DNA from: Hymenobacter edaphi
GTDB lineage: Bacteria > Bacteroidota > Bacteroidia > Cytophagales > Hymenobacteraceae
Direction: 5' to 3'
Assembly: GCF_003258365.1 (NCBI RefSeq)
Contig: NZ_QHKM01000001.1
Location: forward strand, 992,001 to 1,056,000
Length of the DNA stretch: 64,000 nt
Part shown: piece by piece, positions 42,701 to 52,011 of the stretch
How the letters are laid out: each line of letters opens with the position of its first letter
How positions within the stretch are numbered: the first letter of the stretch is position 1
Made by a program: the position numbers and the translations under genes
Notes under the pieces: generated by a model
Database searches by the model: none
The model's input: only the letters and a program-made list of their open reading frames with translations
Told to the model about the DNA's origin: nothing

Positions 42701-44032
42701 ATGACTTACCAGCAAACCCTCGACTTTCTCTACGGCCAGCTGCCGATGTTTCAGCGGGTGGGTGCTGCCGGCTTCAAGGACGGACTGGTGGGCGTGCAGA
42801 AGCTGGTAGCCGCCATGGGCCACCCGGAGCGCGGATTTCGCAGCGTGCACGTGGCCGGCACCAACGGCAAGGGCAGCAGCTCGCACCTGTTGGCCGCCAT
42901 CCTGCAGTCGGCCGGCTACCGCACCGGACTCTACACCTCGCCGCACCTGCGCGAGTTCACCGAACGCATTCGGCTGAACGGCCGGGAGCTGACGCCCGAA
43001 TACCTGGTGGCCTGGGTGGCGCGCTGGCGCGGGTTGTTCGACGAGGTGCAGCCGTCCTTTTTCGAAATGTGCGTGGCCCTGTGCTACGACTACTTCGCCG
43101 CCGAGCAGGTGGACGTGGCCGTCATCGAAGTGGGTTTGGGCGGGCGGCTCGATTCCACCAACATCATCACCCCGCTGGTGTCGCTCATCACCAACATCAG
43201 CTACGACCACCAGGCCATCCTGGGCGACACGCTGCCGCTGATTGCCGCCGAAAAAGCGGGCATCATCAAGCCCGGGGTACCCGCCGTTGTCAGCCAGACG
43301 CAGCCCGAGGTGCAGGCCGTGTTCGAGCAAACCGCCGCCGAGCGCGCCGCCCCGCTGCTCTTCGCCGCTACCCGCTACCGCGCCGAGCTGCTGCGCGACG
43401 CGCCCGCCGCGGCCAGCCAGTACCTGCGCCTCTGGCGCGACGGGGCGGTGTGGCTGGACGAGGTGGAGCTGGCCCTCGTGGGGGACTACCAGCGCCTGAA
43501 CCTGCCCGGCGTGCTGGCTACCGTGGAGGAGCTGCGCCGCCAGGGCTTCATCATCACTGACGAGCACATCCGCCAGGGCCTGCGCGCCGTGCGCGAGCTT
43601 ACCGGCCTGCGGGGCCGCTGGCAGATCATCGGCCGCCAGCCGCTCACCATCTGCGACACGGGCCACAACGAGGCCGGCATCCGCCTGGTGGTGCAGCAGC
43701 TCGGCCGGCTGCGCTACCAGCGCCTGCACGTGGTGCTCGGCATGGTGGCCGACAAGGACCTGGGCAAGGTGCTGGCCCTGCTGCCCACCGAGGCCACCTA
43801 TTATTTTTGCGCCGCCAACATTCCGCGGGCGCTGCCGGCGGCTGAGCTGGCGGCCCAGGCGGAGGCCCACGGCCTGCGCGGCCCGGTTTGTGGCTCGGTG
43901 GCCAACGCCCTGGCCGAAGCCCGGCGGCAGGCTGGGCCCGAGGACGTCATTTTCGTCGGCGGCAGCACCTTCGTGGTAGCCGAAGTACCCGACCTGTACG
44001 AAGCCGAAACCGGGCCCGAAACCGCGGCTTAG
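42701..44032 (+). CDS. folC: Folylpolyglutamate synthase / dihydrofolate synthase
   Basis: 443 aa. P-loop VAGTNGKGSSSHLLAAI, TSPHLREFTERIRLNG, the Mur-ligase motif EVGLGGRLDSTNII, ITNISYDHQAILGDTL, and GRWQIIGRQPLTICDTGHNE in the C-terminal domain. It adds glutamate to dihydropteroate and folates. Own transcription unit after the tonB terminator. Confidence 0.94.
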   Translation: MTYQQTLDFLYGQLPMFQRVGAAGFKDGLVGVQKLVAAMGHPERGFRSVHVAGTNGKGSSSHLLAAILQSAGYRTGLYTSPHLREFTERIRLNGRELTPEYLVAWVARWRGLFDEVQPSFFEMCVALCYDYFAAEQVDVAVIEVGLGGRLDSTNIITPLVSLITNISYDHQAILGDTLPLIAAEKAGIIKPGVPAVVSQTQPEVQAVFEQTAAERAAPLLFAATRYRAELLRDAPAAASQYLRLWRDGAVWLDEVELALVGDYQRLNLPGVLATVEELRRQGFIITDEHIRQGLRAVRELTGLRGRWQIIGRQPLTICDTGHNEAGIRLVVQQLGRLRYQRLHVVLGMVADKDLGKVLALLPTEATYYFCAANIPRALPAAELAAQAEAHGLRGPVCGSVANALAEARRQAGPEDVIFVGGSTFVVAEVPDLYEAETGPETAA

Positions 44033-44135
44033 CAGTGGGCGGCGGTAGGGCAGAGGCCCACCGCCACAACGGCCGTCAAGCCGCACCGGCCCGTTAGAAT
44101 GGCAGGTCGCGGCGTAGCGTCACCCGCGCCCCACA

Positions 44136-44168
44136 AACTCACCACTTCACCACTTCACCATTTCACCT
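44136..44168. repeat. One-armed TCACCACTTCACC repeat before trmB
   Basis: AACTCACCACTTCACCACTT and CACCATTTCACC end 4 bp before the trmB ATG. No left arm can be found near the folC stop. Confidence 0.65.
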
Positions 44169-44172
44169 CTAG

Positions 44173-44844
44173 ATGGGTCGAATTAAACTCCGGCGCTTTG
44201 CCGAAAACGCCCAGCGGGCCGACATTGTCGAGCCGGGCAAGGACACCTTCGGGGCGCTGCGCGGCCGCTGGCAGGCCGATTTTTTCAAGAATGACAACCC
44301 CATCACCCTGGAAATCGGCTGCGGCAAGGGCGAGTACACCGTGGGCATGGCCGAGCGCTACCCGGAGCGCAACTTCCTGGGGCTCGACATCAAGGGCGAG
44401 CGGATGTACCGCGGCAGCAAGCTGGCCGAGGAAAAAGGCCTGACGAACGTGGGCTTCCTGCGCATGCAGGCCGAAAAGCTGCTGGAGCACTTCAGCCCCG
44501 GCGAGCTGGACGAAATCTGGATTACCTTCCCCGACCCGCGCCCGAGCCTGGGCGACACCAAGCGCCGCCTCACGGCCCCGCGCTTCCAGGAGCTGTACCG
44601 CCAGCTGCTGCGCCCCGGTGGCCTGGTGCACCTCAAAACCGACTCCGACCTGCTCTTCGACTACACCCTGGAGCTGCTGCAGGAGCAACCGGCCCCGAAC
44701 CTGGTCTTCACCAAAGACCTCTACCAGACCACCGGCCTGCTGCCGCACGCGTACGACATCCAGACCACCTACGAGCGGCGGTACCGCGCGCTGGGCGTGC
44801 CCATCAAGTACCTGCACTTTTCGTTTGAAGCAGGTGACAAGTAA
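44173..44844 (+). CDS. trmB: tRNA (guanine46-N7)-methyltransferase
   Basis: 223 aa. SAM-binding LEIGCGKGEYTVGMAE, NFLGLDIKGERMYRG, and the family signature IWITFPDPRPSLGDTKRRLT. It methylates G46 in the tRNA variable loop. Its stop codon lies inside the left arm of the following repeat. Confidence 0.94.
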   Translation: MGRIKLRRFAENAQRADIVEPGKDTFGALRGRWQADFFKNDNPITLEIGCGKGEYTVGMAERYPERNFLGLDIKGERMYRGSKLAEEKGLTNVGFLRMQAEKLLEHFSPGELDEIWITFPDPRPSLGDTKRRLTAPRFQELYRQLLRPGGLVHLKTDSDLLFDYTLELLQEQPAPNLVFTKDLYQTTGLLPHAYDIQTTYERRYRALGVPIKYLHFSFEAGDK

Positions 44845-44944
44845 TACGTGACAGGTTCGCCGTGCTGACCTATACGTACCATGTATCACTGGTCACCTGT
44901 TACTTGCCACGTGTTACCTCCCAAAAACCAGTCGCGTGTTACCC
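44831..44944. repeat. Intergenic word-type inverted repeat (GGTGACAAGTAA family)
   Basis: Left arm 44831-44856 (CAGGTGACAAGTAATACGTG) contains the last codons and stop of trmB. Right arm 44885-44918 (GGTCACCTGTTACTTGCCAC, GTGTTACC), with an extra GCGTGTTACCC at 44934-44944, ends directly against the next ATG. Confidence 0.75.
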
Positions 44945-45784
44945 ATGAAGCAACCCCCCATCGTCACCCTGCCGCTGTTTGCCGAGCTGGACCGGCTGCT
45001 GCTGGACTTTCTGCGCACGCTCAGCCCCGAGGAGTGGGAGCGGCAGACGCTGGCCCCGCGCTGGCGGGTGATGGACGTGGCCCTGCACCTGCTCGACGGC
45101 AACCTGCGCACCCTCTCCATGCTGCGCGACGGGCACTTCGGCGTGGCGCCCACCGGCGACATGGGCACCCACACCGGCCTGGTGGAGTTTCTCAACCAGC
45201 TCAACGCCGACTGGATTACCGCCACCCGCCGCCTGAGTCCGCAGGTGGTCACGTGGCTGCTGGAGTTGAGCGGCCGCGAGTACACCGCGTTTCTGCAGAC
45301 CCTCGACCCCTGGGCACCGGCGGCCTTTGCCGTGGCCTGGGCCGGCGAGGCTGAGTCGCCGAACTGGTTTCACGTGGCGCGGGAGTACACCGAGAAGTGG
45401 CACCACCAGCAGCAGATCCGCCAGGCCGTGGGCCGCGGCGAAGATGCCCTGCTGGCCCCGGCCCTCTACGAGCCCTACCTGCAAACGTCCATGCGCGCCC
45501 TGCCGCACCACTACCGCACGGTGCTGGCGCCCGAGGGCACCCAGCTGCGGGTGCGCCTGAGCGGCCCGGTGCCCGGCGAGTGGCAGCTGGTGCGCACCGC
45601 CGACCACTGGCAGCTGACGCCCGAGCGCCCCACCCCCGACGCCACCGTCACCATCGATGGCGCGGTGGTCTGGCGGCTGCTGAGCAACGAGCTGGACCCC
45701 GCCGACGCCGCCCGCCACGTGCACACCGAAGGTGAGCAGTGGCTGGGCGAGAAAATCATGGACCTGGTGGCCGTGATGGTGTGA
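44945..45784 (+). CDS. DinB/MDMPI-type (maleylpyruvate isomerase N-terminal-like) protein
   Basis: 279 aa from ATG 44945 (MKQPPIVTLPLFAELDRLLL). The four-helix bundle has WRVMDVALHLLDGN (first metal His) and FHVAREYTEKWHHQQQIRQA (further His), the DinB-superfamily metal triad. The C-terminal ~90 residues (WQLTPERPTPDATVTIDGAV) resemble the SCP2-like half of TIGR03083-type proteins. Many DinB-fold enzymes use low-molecular-weight thiols, and this organism has bshB1, so a bacillithiol-dependent role is possible (inference). The substrate is unknown. Confidence 0.72.
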   Translation: MKQPPIVTLPLFAELDRLLLDFLRTLSPEEWERQTLAPRWRVMDVALHLLDGNLRTLSMLRDGHFGVAPTGDMGTHTGLVEFLNQLNADWITATRRLSPQVVTWLLELSGREYTAFLQTLDPWAPAAFAVAWAGEAESPNWFHVAREYTEKWHHQQQIRQAVGRGEDALLAPALYEPYLQTSMRALPHHYRTVLAPEGTQLRVRLSGPVPGEWQLVRTADHWQLTPERPTPDATVTIDGAVVWRLLSNELDPADAARHVHTEGEQWLGEKIMDLVAVMV

Positions 45785-45910
45785 TTGACTGGCTAAATGG
45801 CTGGGCGTTCAATCGGTAGCCAATAAAAAAGGTCCTTTCCGCGCGGAAAGGACCTTTTTCTTGTAAGCCGTTGTGGCGCAGGTAGTGCCATTTAGCCATT
45901 TGTCAATCAA
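45782..45910. repeat. Inverted repeat spanning both stops of a convergent gene pair, enclosing a perfect terminator
   Basis: Left arm 45782-45804 (TGATTGACTGGCTAAATGGC) begins with the TGA of the plus-strand gene. Right arm 45887-45910 (GCCATTTAGCCATTTGTCAA) contains the stop of the minus-strand gene. Between them, GGTCCTTTCCGC and its perfect complement (45831-45854), flanked by A6 and T5, form a bidirectional terminator (45825-45859). Confidence 0.85.
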
Positions 45911-46526
45911 TTTCCAGCTCTTCAAACACGGTTTCCATTTCGCTGAAGTCGCGCACGCCGGGGCGGATTTCGTCGCCACCTTCCAGCACCAGGCCGCGGG
46001 GCTGCACCGCGTCGAGCAGCTGCCGCACCGTGCCGGGCGCGAAGCCGGGCGCCAGCCAGATGGGGTAGGAGCGGGCCTGCTCGGTAAGGCGCGTCAGCTG
46101 GGCCTCGGTGAGGGGCTGCGGGGGCAATTCGGCAAACACGAAGCCGGCCACGTGCGGGGCCAGCAGCTGAAAGCGGCGGTCCACGTCTTCGGGCAGCATA
46201 TCGGGCACCCAGCCCACCAGCAGCCACGCGGGCAGGGCCAGTTCGGCCATTTCTTCGGCCGTGCGCAGCCCGTGCAGCAGCACCGCGTGCAGCCCGCACT
46301 GCCGGGCCAGGGCGTTGATCTGCTCGGCCGGCATAGCCCCAAACTCGCCGATCAGCTCCACGCCGGCCACCCAGCCGCTCAGCTCCTGCACCAGCTCGGG
46401 CGTGACGGCGCCCGGCAGGGCCGGGTCGAGGCGAAACGTGAGGTAGTCGGCCCCCATGCCGGCGCAGTAGCGCACGTCGGAGAGGTTGTTGATGCCGCGA
46501 ACCAGAACGGAAGTCAGAAGAGCCAA
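45903..46526 (-). CDS. TrpF-like TIM-barrel protein lacking catalytic residues
   Basis: 207 aa from a TTG at 46526 (LALLTSVLVRGINNLSDVRY). The pattern RGINNLSDVRYCAGMGADYL aligns with the KICGITN-x-x-D-A...GADA start of phosphoribosylanthranilate isomerase, and GGDEIRPGVRDFSEMETVFE with its end (SSGVE-x-x-PGxKD). The catalytic Cys of K-I-C-G is Arg here, the catalytic Asp region lacks an Asp, and the phosphate-binding GGSG is absent. It probably does not catalyse the Trp pathway step. It is not in a trp operon. Confidence 0.65.
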   Translation of the reverse strand: MALLTSVLVRGINNLSDVRYCAGMGADYLTFRLDPALPGAVTPELVQELSGWVAGVELIGEFGAMPAEQINALARQCGLHAVLLHGLRTAEEMAELALPAWLLVGWVPDMLPEDVDRRFQLLAPHVAGFVFAELPPQPLTEAQLTRLTEQARSYPIWLAPGFAPGTVRQLLDAVQPRGLVLEGGDEIRPGVRDFSEMETVFEELEID

Positions 46527-46622
46527 GGTGGTGAGATAGTGAAATGGTGAAATGGTGAGTTGATGTTCGGGCTCCTGGCAGCGTGAACGACACTCACCAA
46601 TTCACCATTTCACCATCTCACC
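46526..46622. repeat. Intergenic word-type inverted repeat in a divergent gap
   Basis: Left arm 46526-46564 (AAGGTGGTGAGATAGTGAAA, TGGTGAAATGGTGAG) starts at the TTG start codon of the TrpF-like gene. Right arm 46590-46622 (CACTCACCAATTCACC, CACCATCTCACC). Then 85 bp with a promoter lead to mnmA. Confidence 0.78.
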
Positions 46623-46660
46623 GCCGCGAAGGTAGGAAACCCAACGCGGCTGTTCGGTGT

Positions 46661-46668
46661 TACCTTTG
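46661..46668 (+). promoter_or_regulatory. TACCTTTG, -7-like element for mnmA
   Basis: 40 bp upstream of the mnmA ATG; no convincing upstream TTG. Confidence 0.5.
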
Positions 46669-46707
46669 CCATTCGGCCGGGAACTTTGACCTCCCGGGCG
46701 CTACTCT

Positions 46708-47886
<1,179 letters not shown>

Positions 47887-47907
47887 GCCATCCACTGTAT
47901 TGTCGTT

Positions 47908-48609
47908 ATGAAGCGTCTGTTATTTCCGGTAGCGGCCGGCCTGCTGCTCGGCCTGGGAGCCTGCAAAAACACCAGCGAAGCGCCCACGGCCTCGGGCCGC
48001 GACTATTACCCGCTGAAAGTTGGCACCGAGCGCGTCTACGACGTGGTGGACCGCAGCTACACCAACAACCGCGCGACCGAAACCCGCTCGCAGGTGCGCG
48101 AGCAGCTGACCGAGTCCTACACCGACGCCACCGGCGCGCTGACCTACAAGCTGGTGCGCTCCTCGCGGGCCCTGGCCACCGACGGCTGGCGCGTCGACAG
48201 CGTGCAGACGCTGACGGTGAATGCCCAGAACCTGCTGCTGACCCGCAGCAACTGGCGCACCGTGGAGCTGATTTTTCCGGTGCGCGACGGGGCCGAGTGG
48301 AACAAGAACGCCTTCAACGACCGCGACACCCTGGTGGCCCTCAACCGCCGCTACCAGGACGTTGGGGCCAGCTTCGCGGCCGGCACCCGCAGCTACGACA
48401 ACACCCTGACCACCTACGACGACGACCCGGACCGCAACAACCTCTACTACGAGTTCAACTCGCGGCAGGTGTTTGCCAAGGGCATCGGGCCGGTGCTGCG
48501 CGAGTCGCGGGCGCTGAACTACTGCCAGCCCAACGGCAGCTCCGGCTGCCAGGTCGGGGTGAACTACATCACCTCGGGCAAGACGCACACCGAAACCCTG
48601 GTGCAATAG
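47908..48609 (+). CDS. Lipoprotein of unknown function
   Basis: 233 aa; signal with lipobox LGAC (Cys19). The mature part begins YYPLKVGTERVYDVVDRSYT, a pattern repeated in Bacteroidota lipoproteins (P-L-x-V-G-x-x-W/R-x-Y-x-V), and ends NYITSGKTHTETLVQ. No enzymatic motif. 21 bp after mnmA, so possibly cotranscribed; a hairpin follows. Confidence 0.7.
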   Translation: MKRLLFPVAAGLLLGLGACKNTSEAPTASGRDYYPLKVGTERVYDVVDRSYTNNRATETRSQVREQLTESYTDATGALTYKLVRSSRALATDGWRVDSVQTLTVNAQNLLLTRSNWRTVELIFPVRDGAEWNKNAFNDRDTLVALNRRYQDVGASFAAGTRSYDNTLTTYDDDPDRNNLYYEFNSRQVFAKGIGPVLRESRALNYCQPNGSSGCQVGVNYITSGKTHTETLVQ

Positions 48610-48632
48610 GCCGCGGCGGCATCCCGAACGGG

Positions 48633-48664
48633 CAACGCCCGCCAGCGCAAGCCGGCGGGCGTTG
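48633..48664 (+). terminator. 11-bp GC-rich hairpin after the lipoprotein gene
   Basis: CAACGCCCGCC (48633-48643) pairs with 48654-48664. The trailing sequence is only weakly T-rich. Confidence 0.6.
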
Positions 48665-48694
48665 TCGTGTCCGGAAAACCCGCCGGGCGGTCCG

Positions 48695-48725
48695 TTGGGG
48701 CTCCTGCGCTAATTCAGTATCTTGC
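48695..48725 (+). promoter_or_regulatory. Promoter-like TTG-N20-TATCTTGC
   Basis: TTG 48695-48697 and TATCTTGC 48718-48725 are 20 bp apart, 23 bp upstream of the protease start codon; the -7 element has one deviation from TAnnTTTG. Confidence 0.5.
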
Positions 48726-48748
48726 CTATTCCATTTTCACTCGTATTC

Positions 48749-50425
48749 ATGCGTCTTCTTTCCCTGGGACTCGTGCTGGCGGCCCTCACGCTGGCCGCGC
48801 CGGCGGCGCAGGCCCAAAGCAGCCCCGTGCAGCGGCACCTGGTGTATTTCCGCGACAAAACCGGCACGCCCTACACCGTGGCGCAGCCGCAGGCCTTTCT
48901 GTCGGCGCGGGCGGTGCAGCGGCGCACCCGGCAGGGCATTGCCGTGCTCCCGCGCGACCTGCCGGTGACGCCCGCCTACGCCACGCAGGTGCGCAACACC
49001 GCCGGCGTGCGCCTGCTCTACACCTCGCGCTGGTTTAACGCCGCCGTGGTGGAATGCAGTGCTACGGCGCTGGCGCAGCTGCAGGCCCTGCCCTTCGTGC
49101 GCACGGCCACCACCCTCAACCGCAACGCCGCGGCTTCGCTGCCGGTGCGCAACCCCGTCAGGCCGCAGGCCGCCCCCGCCGCGGCGCGCACCGCCGCCGT
49201 GCCCGCCGATTACGGGCTGGCGTACGGGCAAGCCGAGATGATCGGGGCCGTGGCCATGCACAACGCCGGCTACCGGGGCGAAGGCATGCAGATTGCCGTG
49301 TTCGACGCGGGCTTTCCGGGCGTCGACCAGATGGCCGCTTTTGCCCCGCTGCGGCAGGAAGGCCGGCTGCTGAGCACCTTCGACTTTGTCGACAAGGACC
49401 GCGGCGTGTACGAGAAGAACGACCACGGTACGCTCACGCTCTCGACGCTGGCGGCCAACCAAACGGGCTACTTCATCGGCACGGCGCCCAAGGCCAGCTA
49501 CCACCTCTGCATCACCGAGGACATTCGCTCGGAGCACCCGGTGGAAGAGGCCAACTGGCTGATTGCGGCCGAATACGCCGATTCGCTCGGCGTCGACGTC
49601 ATCAGCTCCTCCCTGGGCTACACCACCTTCGATGCGCCCTCCACCGACCACACCTACGCCGAGCTGAACGGGCGCACCGCCATTGCCAGCCGCGCCGCCA
49701 GCGTGGCCGCCCGGGTGGGCATCCTGGTGCTGAACTCAGCCGGCAACGACGGCAACAACAGCTGGCAGTACATCGGCGCGCCCGCCGACGCCGACTCGGT
49801 GCTGACCGTGGGCGCGGTGGATACGCTGCTGGTGCGCGGCAGCTTCAGCTCCATCGGCCCCACGGCCGACGGGCGCATCAAGCCCGACCTCGCGGCCCGG
49901 GGCGTGCGCGCCACCGGCCTCTCGCCCGGCAACGGCATCCTGCAGGGCAACGGCACCTCCTACGCCTGTCCCATCCTGGCGGGCATGGCGGCCGGTTTCT
50001 GGCAGGCCAATCCCTCGCTCACGGCCCAGCAGGTGCGGCAGTTTCTGCGCAGCAGCGGCACCCAGGCCTCCAGCCCCGACAACTTCGTGGGCTACGGCGT
50101 GCCCAACTTCGTGCGGGCCTACAACCTGGCCAACCCCGGCGCCCCGCTGGCCGCCGGCGCCCCCCGCCAGCCCACCGAGGAGCTGAGCGTGTTTCCGAAC
50201 CCCGCGGGCTCGGAGCTGGCCCTGTACCTGCCCGAGCCCTTCCGCCGCCAGGCCCTGCGGGTGCGCATCCGGGACAGCCGCGGGGCGCTGGTCAGTGAGC
50301 AGCGCCTGGCCGCGGCGGGCCGCGAGCAGGTGCCGCTGCAGCTGCCCGCGCTCAGCCCCGGCGCCTACACCTGCACGGTGGAAGCCGGCAGCGAGTCGCG
50401 CACGGTGCGCTTTGTGCGGCAATAA
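48749..50425 (+). CDS. Secreted S8 (subtilisin-like) serine protease with type IX sorting domain
   Basis: 558 aa from ATG 48749 (MRLLSLGLVLAALTLAAPAA) with signal peptide. An N-terminal inhibitor-like region is followed by the S8 domain. The catalytic triad is visible in order: Asp in IAVFDAGFPGVD, His in KNDHGTLTLS, Ser in GNGTSYACPILAGMAAG. The C-terminal ~80 residues (LSVFPNPAGSELALYLPEPF) are a T9SS type A domain, so the protease is exported to the surface or medium. Confidence 0.92.
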   Translation: MRLLSLGLVLAALTLAAPAAQAQSSPVQRHLVYFRDKTGTPYTVAQPQAFLSARAVQRRTRQGIAVLPRDLPVTPAYATQVRNTAGVRLLYTSRWFNAAVVECSATALAQLQALPFVRTATTLNRNAAASLPVRNPVRPQAAPAAARTAAVPADYGLAYGQAEMIGAVAMHNAGYRGEGMQIAVFDAGFPGVDQMAAFAPLRQEGRLLSTFDFVDKDRGVYEKNDHGTLTLSTLAANQTGYFIGTAPKASYHLCITEDIRSEHPVEEANWLIAAEYADSLGVDVISSSLGYTTFDAPSTDHTYAELNGRTAIASRAASVAARVGILVLNSAGNDGNNSWQYIGAPADADSVLTVGAVDTLLVRGSFSSIGPTADGRIKPDLAARGVRATGLSPGNGILQGNGTSYACPILAGMAAGFWQANPSLTAQQVRQFLRSSGTQASSPDNFVGYGVPNFVRAYNLANPGAPLAAGAPRQPTEELSVFPNPAGSELALYLPEPFRRQALRVRIRDSRGALVSEQRLAAAGREQVPLQLPALSPGAYTCTVEAGSESRTVRFVRQ

Positions 50426-50475
50426 CCCGGCTTCTGCAGCTCCCAGAGGGCTGTTGGCTTCTGAGCCCTTTCGCT

Positions 50476-50502
50476 GGTCCGTCCGGCGGGAGGGCCTTTT
50501 TA
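50476..50502 (+). terminator. Likely terminator after the protease gene
   Basis: GGTCCGTCC pairs imperfectly with GGAGGGCC, followed by TTTTT. Confidence 0.6.
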
Positions 50503-50524
50503 TGAGTTCTGTTTGCTAACTATT

Positions 50525-50554
50525 TTGGATTGCTAAAAATATTGGGTACCTTTA
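50525..50554 (+). promoter_or_regulatory. Promoter-like TTG-N19-TACCTTTA
   Basis: TTG 50525-50527 and TACCTTTA 50547-50554, 19 bp apart; 35 bp upstream of the ATG at 50590. Confidence 0.6.
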
Positions 50555-50589
50555 AATCGTATTGCAGAACCATTCAAGCACAGCGCATC

Positions 50590-50910
50590 ATGCTCCAACT
50601 GATGACCACTAAGCGAATTGGCCGGCGCCAATTCCACTTCACCGTACAGGGCGGCTCCTTCCACGAAGTCGTGGCCGAGTACGACCGATTGAGCTTTCCC
50701 GACGTGGCCGCCTGCGGCCTCTGCGGCTCCGATAACCTGGACCTGACCTCGCGCGTGGCCCAGGACAAATTCAAGTACACCTCCGTCAAGTGCCTGGACT
50801 GCCGCGGCGACCTGACCTTCGGCAAAATGCAGCGCGACGACCAGACCGTGTTCCTGCGCCGCCGCGAGTCGGGCGAGCTGGACTGGCAGGCCTGGAAGAA
50901 AGGGGAGTAG
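50590..50910 (+). CDS. Small zinc-ribbon protein
   Basis: 106 aa from ATG 50590 (MLQLMTTKRIGRRQFHFTVQ), the first start downstream of the promoter. Two CxxC knuckles, CGLCGSDN and VKCLDCRGDL, form a zinc ribbon; the C-terminus GDLTFGKMQRDDQTVFLRRR is basic. Some phage-type ssDNA-binding or recombination accessory proteins have a similar ribbon followed by F-x-x-R. No assigned function; nucleic-acid binding is a guess. Confidence 0.65.
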   Translation: MLQLMTTKRIGRRQFHFTVQGGSFHEVVAEYDRLSFPDVAACGLCGSDNLDLTSRVAQDKFKYTSVKCLDCRGDLTFGKMQRDDQTVFLRRRESGELDWQAWKKGE

Positions 50911-50912
50911 AA

Positions 50913-51291
50913 AAGGTGACGCGTACTACGTGACAGGTAACAGGTGAAAAGTTGAGTTAGGAGTGAATGGCGGTTGGGCCGGGGCCGTGTGGTGAGACGC
51001 CCGGCCCGCAGCCTGCCCGGCTAGCTTACCCCGTGCGACTATCGGCTTATTAACGGCCCGGCCATACTTTGTGGCCGGGCCGTTCGTTTGGGGGCCGTTC
51101 GGATGGCGCGACCGGTCTTGTTCTGCCAGGTCCATTGGGCTGCGGGCTGCTGAAAGGCCCCGTTGCCCCGACCAGCCCCGGCAACGAATAAGCGGAAACA
51201 CCCCGCCCGGCGGAACCCGGCACCTGCTCCCTTCATCACCTAATTACCCAATCACTCCCAACCTGTCACGTGTCACCTGTTACTTGTCACC
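50913..51291. repeat. Wide intergenic inverted repeat (GTGACAGGTAACA family) with internal hairpin
   Basis: Left arm 50913-50948 (AAGGTGACGCGTACTACGTG, ACAGGTAACAGGTGAAAA) begins 3 bp after the zinc-ribbon stop. Right arm 51260-51291 (AACCTGTCACGTGTCACC, TGTTACTTGTCACC) ends 21 bp before rpe. In the ~310-bp middle no gene is supported. Confidence 0.65.
51052..51084 (+). terminator. 13-bp perfect hairpin in the zinc-ribbon/rpe gap
   Basis: AACGGCCCGGCCA (51052-51064) pairs perfectly with 51072-51084 and is followed by TCGTTTG. Probably ends the zinc-ribbon transcript. Confidence 0.65.
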
Positions 51292-51312
51292 CCATTGCCT
51301 AATTTCGCGGTC

Positions 51313-52011
51313 ATGAGCACTTCTCCCCGCCGCATCACTCCCTTGCTAGCGCCGTCGTTGCTGGCCGCCGACTTTGCCAACCTGCAGGCCGAAACCGAGC
51401 GCCTCGCCGGTAGCGCCGCCGACTGGCTGCACTGCGACATCATGGACGGGCGCTTCGTGCCCAATATTTCCTTCGGTATTCCGGTGCTCCAGGCCATTCA
51501 CCGCCACGCCAAGCAGCCGCTCGACGTGCACCTGATGATCGAGGACCCCCAGAACTACCTGCAGGCCGTGCGCGACGCCGGCGCCGCGGGCATCACCGTG
51601 CACTACGAGGCCTGCCCGCACCTGCACCGCGTGCTCCAGCAGATCAAGAAGCTGGGCTGCCGCGCCGGCGTAGCCCTGAACCCGCACACGCCCGCCTGGG
51701 TGCTGCAGGACATTGCCCAGGACGTGGACCTGGTCTGCGTGATGTCGGTAAACCCCGGCTTCGGGGGGCAGAGCTTTATTCCGCACACCCTGCAGAAAGT
51801 GGCCGAGCTAAAGGAACTGCTCACCGATGCCGGCTCCGAGGCGCTGATTGAGGTGGACGGCGGCGTGAACGAGCAGAACCTGCTGCCGCTGGTGGAAGCC
51901 GGCGCCGACGTGCTGGTGGCCGGCTCCTTCGTGTTCAGCGCCCCCGACCCCGTAGCGACCCTGGCCGAGCTGCGCGCCCAACTCAACGGCCTGTTTTCCG
52001 CCGCGAATTAA
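51313..52011 (+). CDS. rpe: Ribulose-phosphate 3-epimerase
   Basis: 232 aa from ATG 51313 (MSTSPRRITPLLAPSLLAAD). LHCDIMDGRFVPNISFG, VHLMIEDPQNYL, VMSVNPGFGGQSFI and EVDGGVNEQN are the conserved metal-binding and phosphate-binding TIM-barrel motifs. It interconverts ribulose-5-P and xylulose-5-P. Its stop overlaps the next start (TAATG). Confidence 0.96.
   Translation: MSTSPRRITPLLAPSLLAADFANLQAETERLAGSAADWLHCDIMDGRFVPNISFGIPVLQAIHRHAKQPLDVHLMIEDPQNYLQAVRDAGAAGITVHYEACPHLHRVLQQIKKLGCRAGVALNPHTPAWVLQDIAQDVDLVCVMSVNPGFGGQSFIPHTLQKVAELKELLTDAGSEALIEVDGGVNEQNLLPLVEAGADVLVAGSFVFSAPDPVATLAELRAQLNGLFSAAN

Noticed and set aside
41666-44086. 806-codon minus-strand frame opposite tonB and folC
   Set aside because: Runs straight through a terminator and two well-supported genes; no recognisable protein.
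44936-44944. TTG start at 44936 for the DinB/MDMPI gene
   Set aside because: These codons belong to the repeat end; ATG 44945 gives the natural N-terminus.
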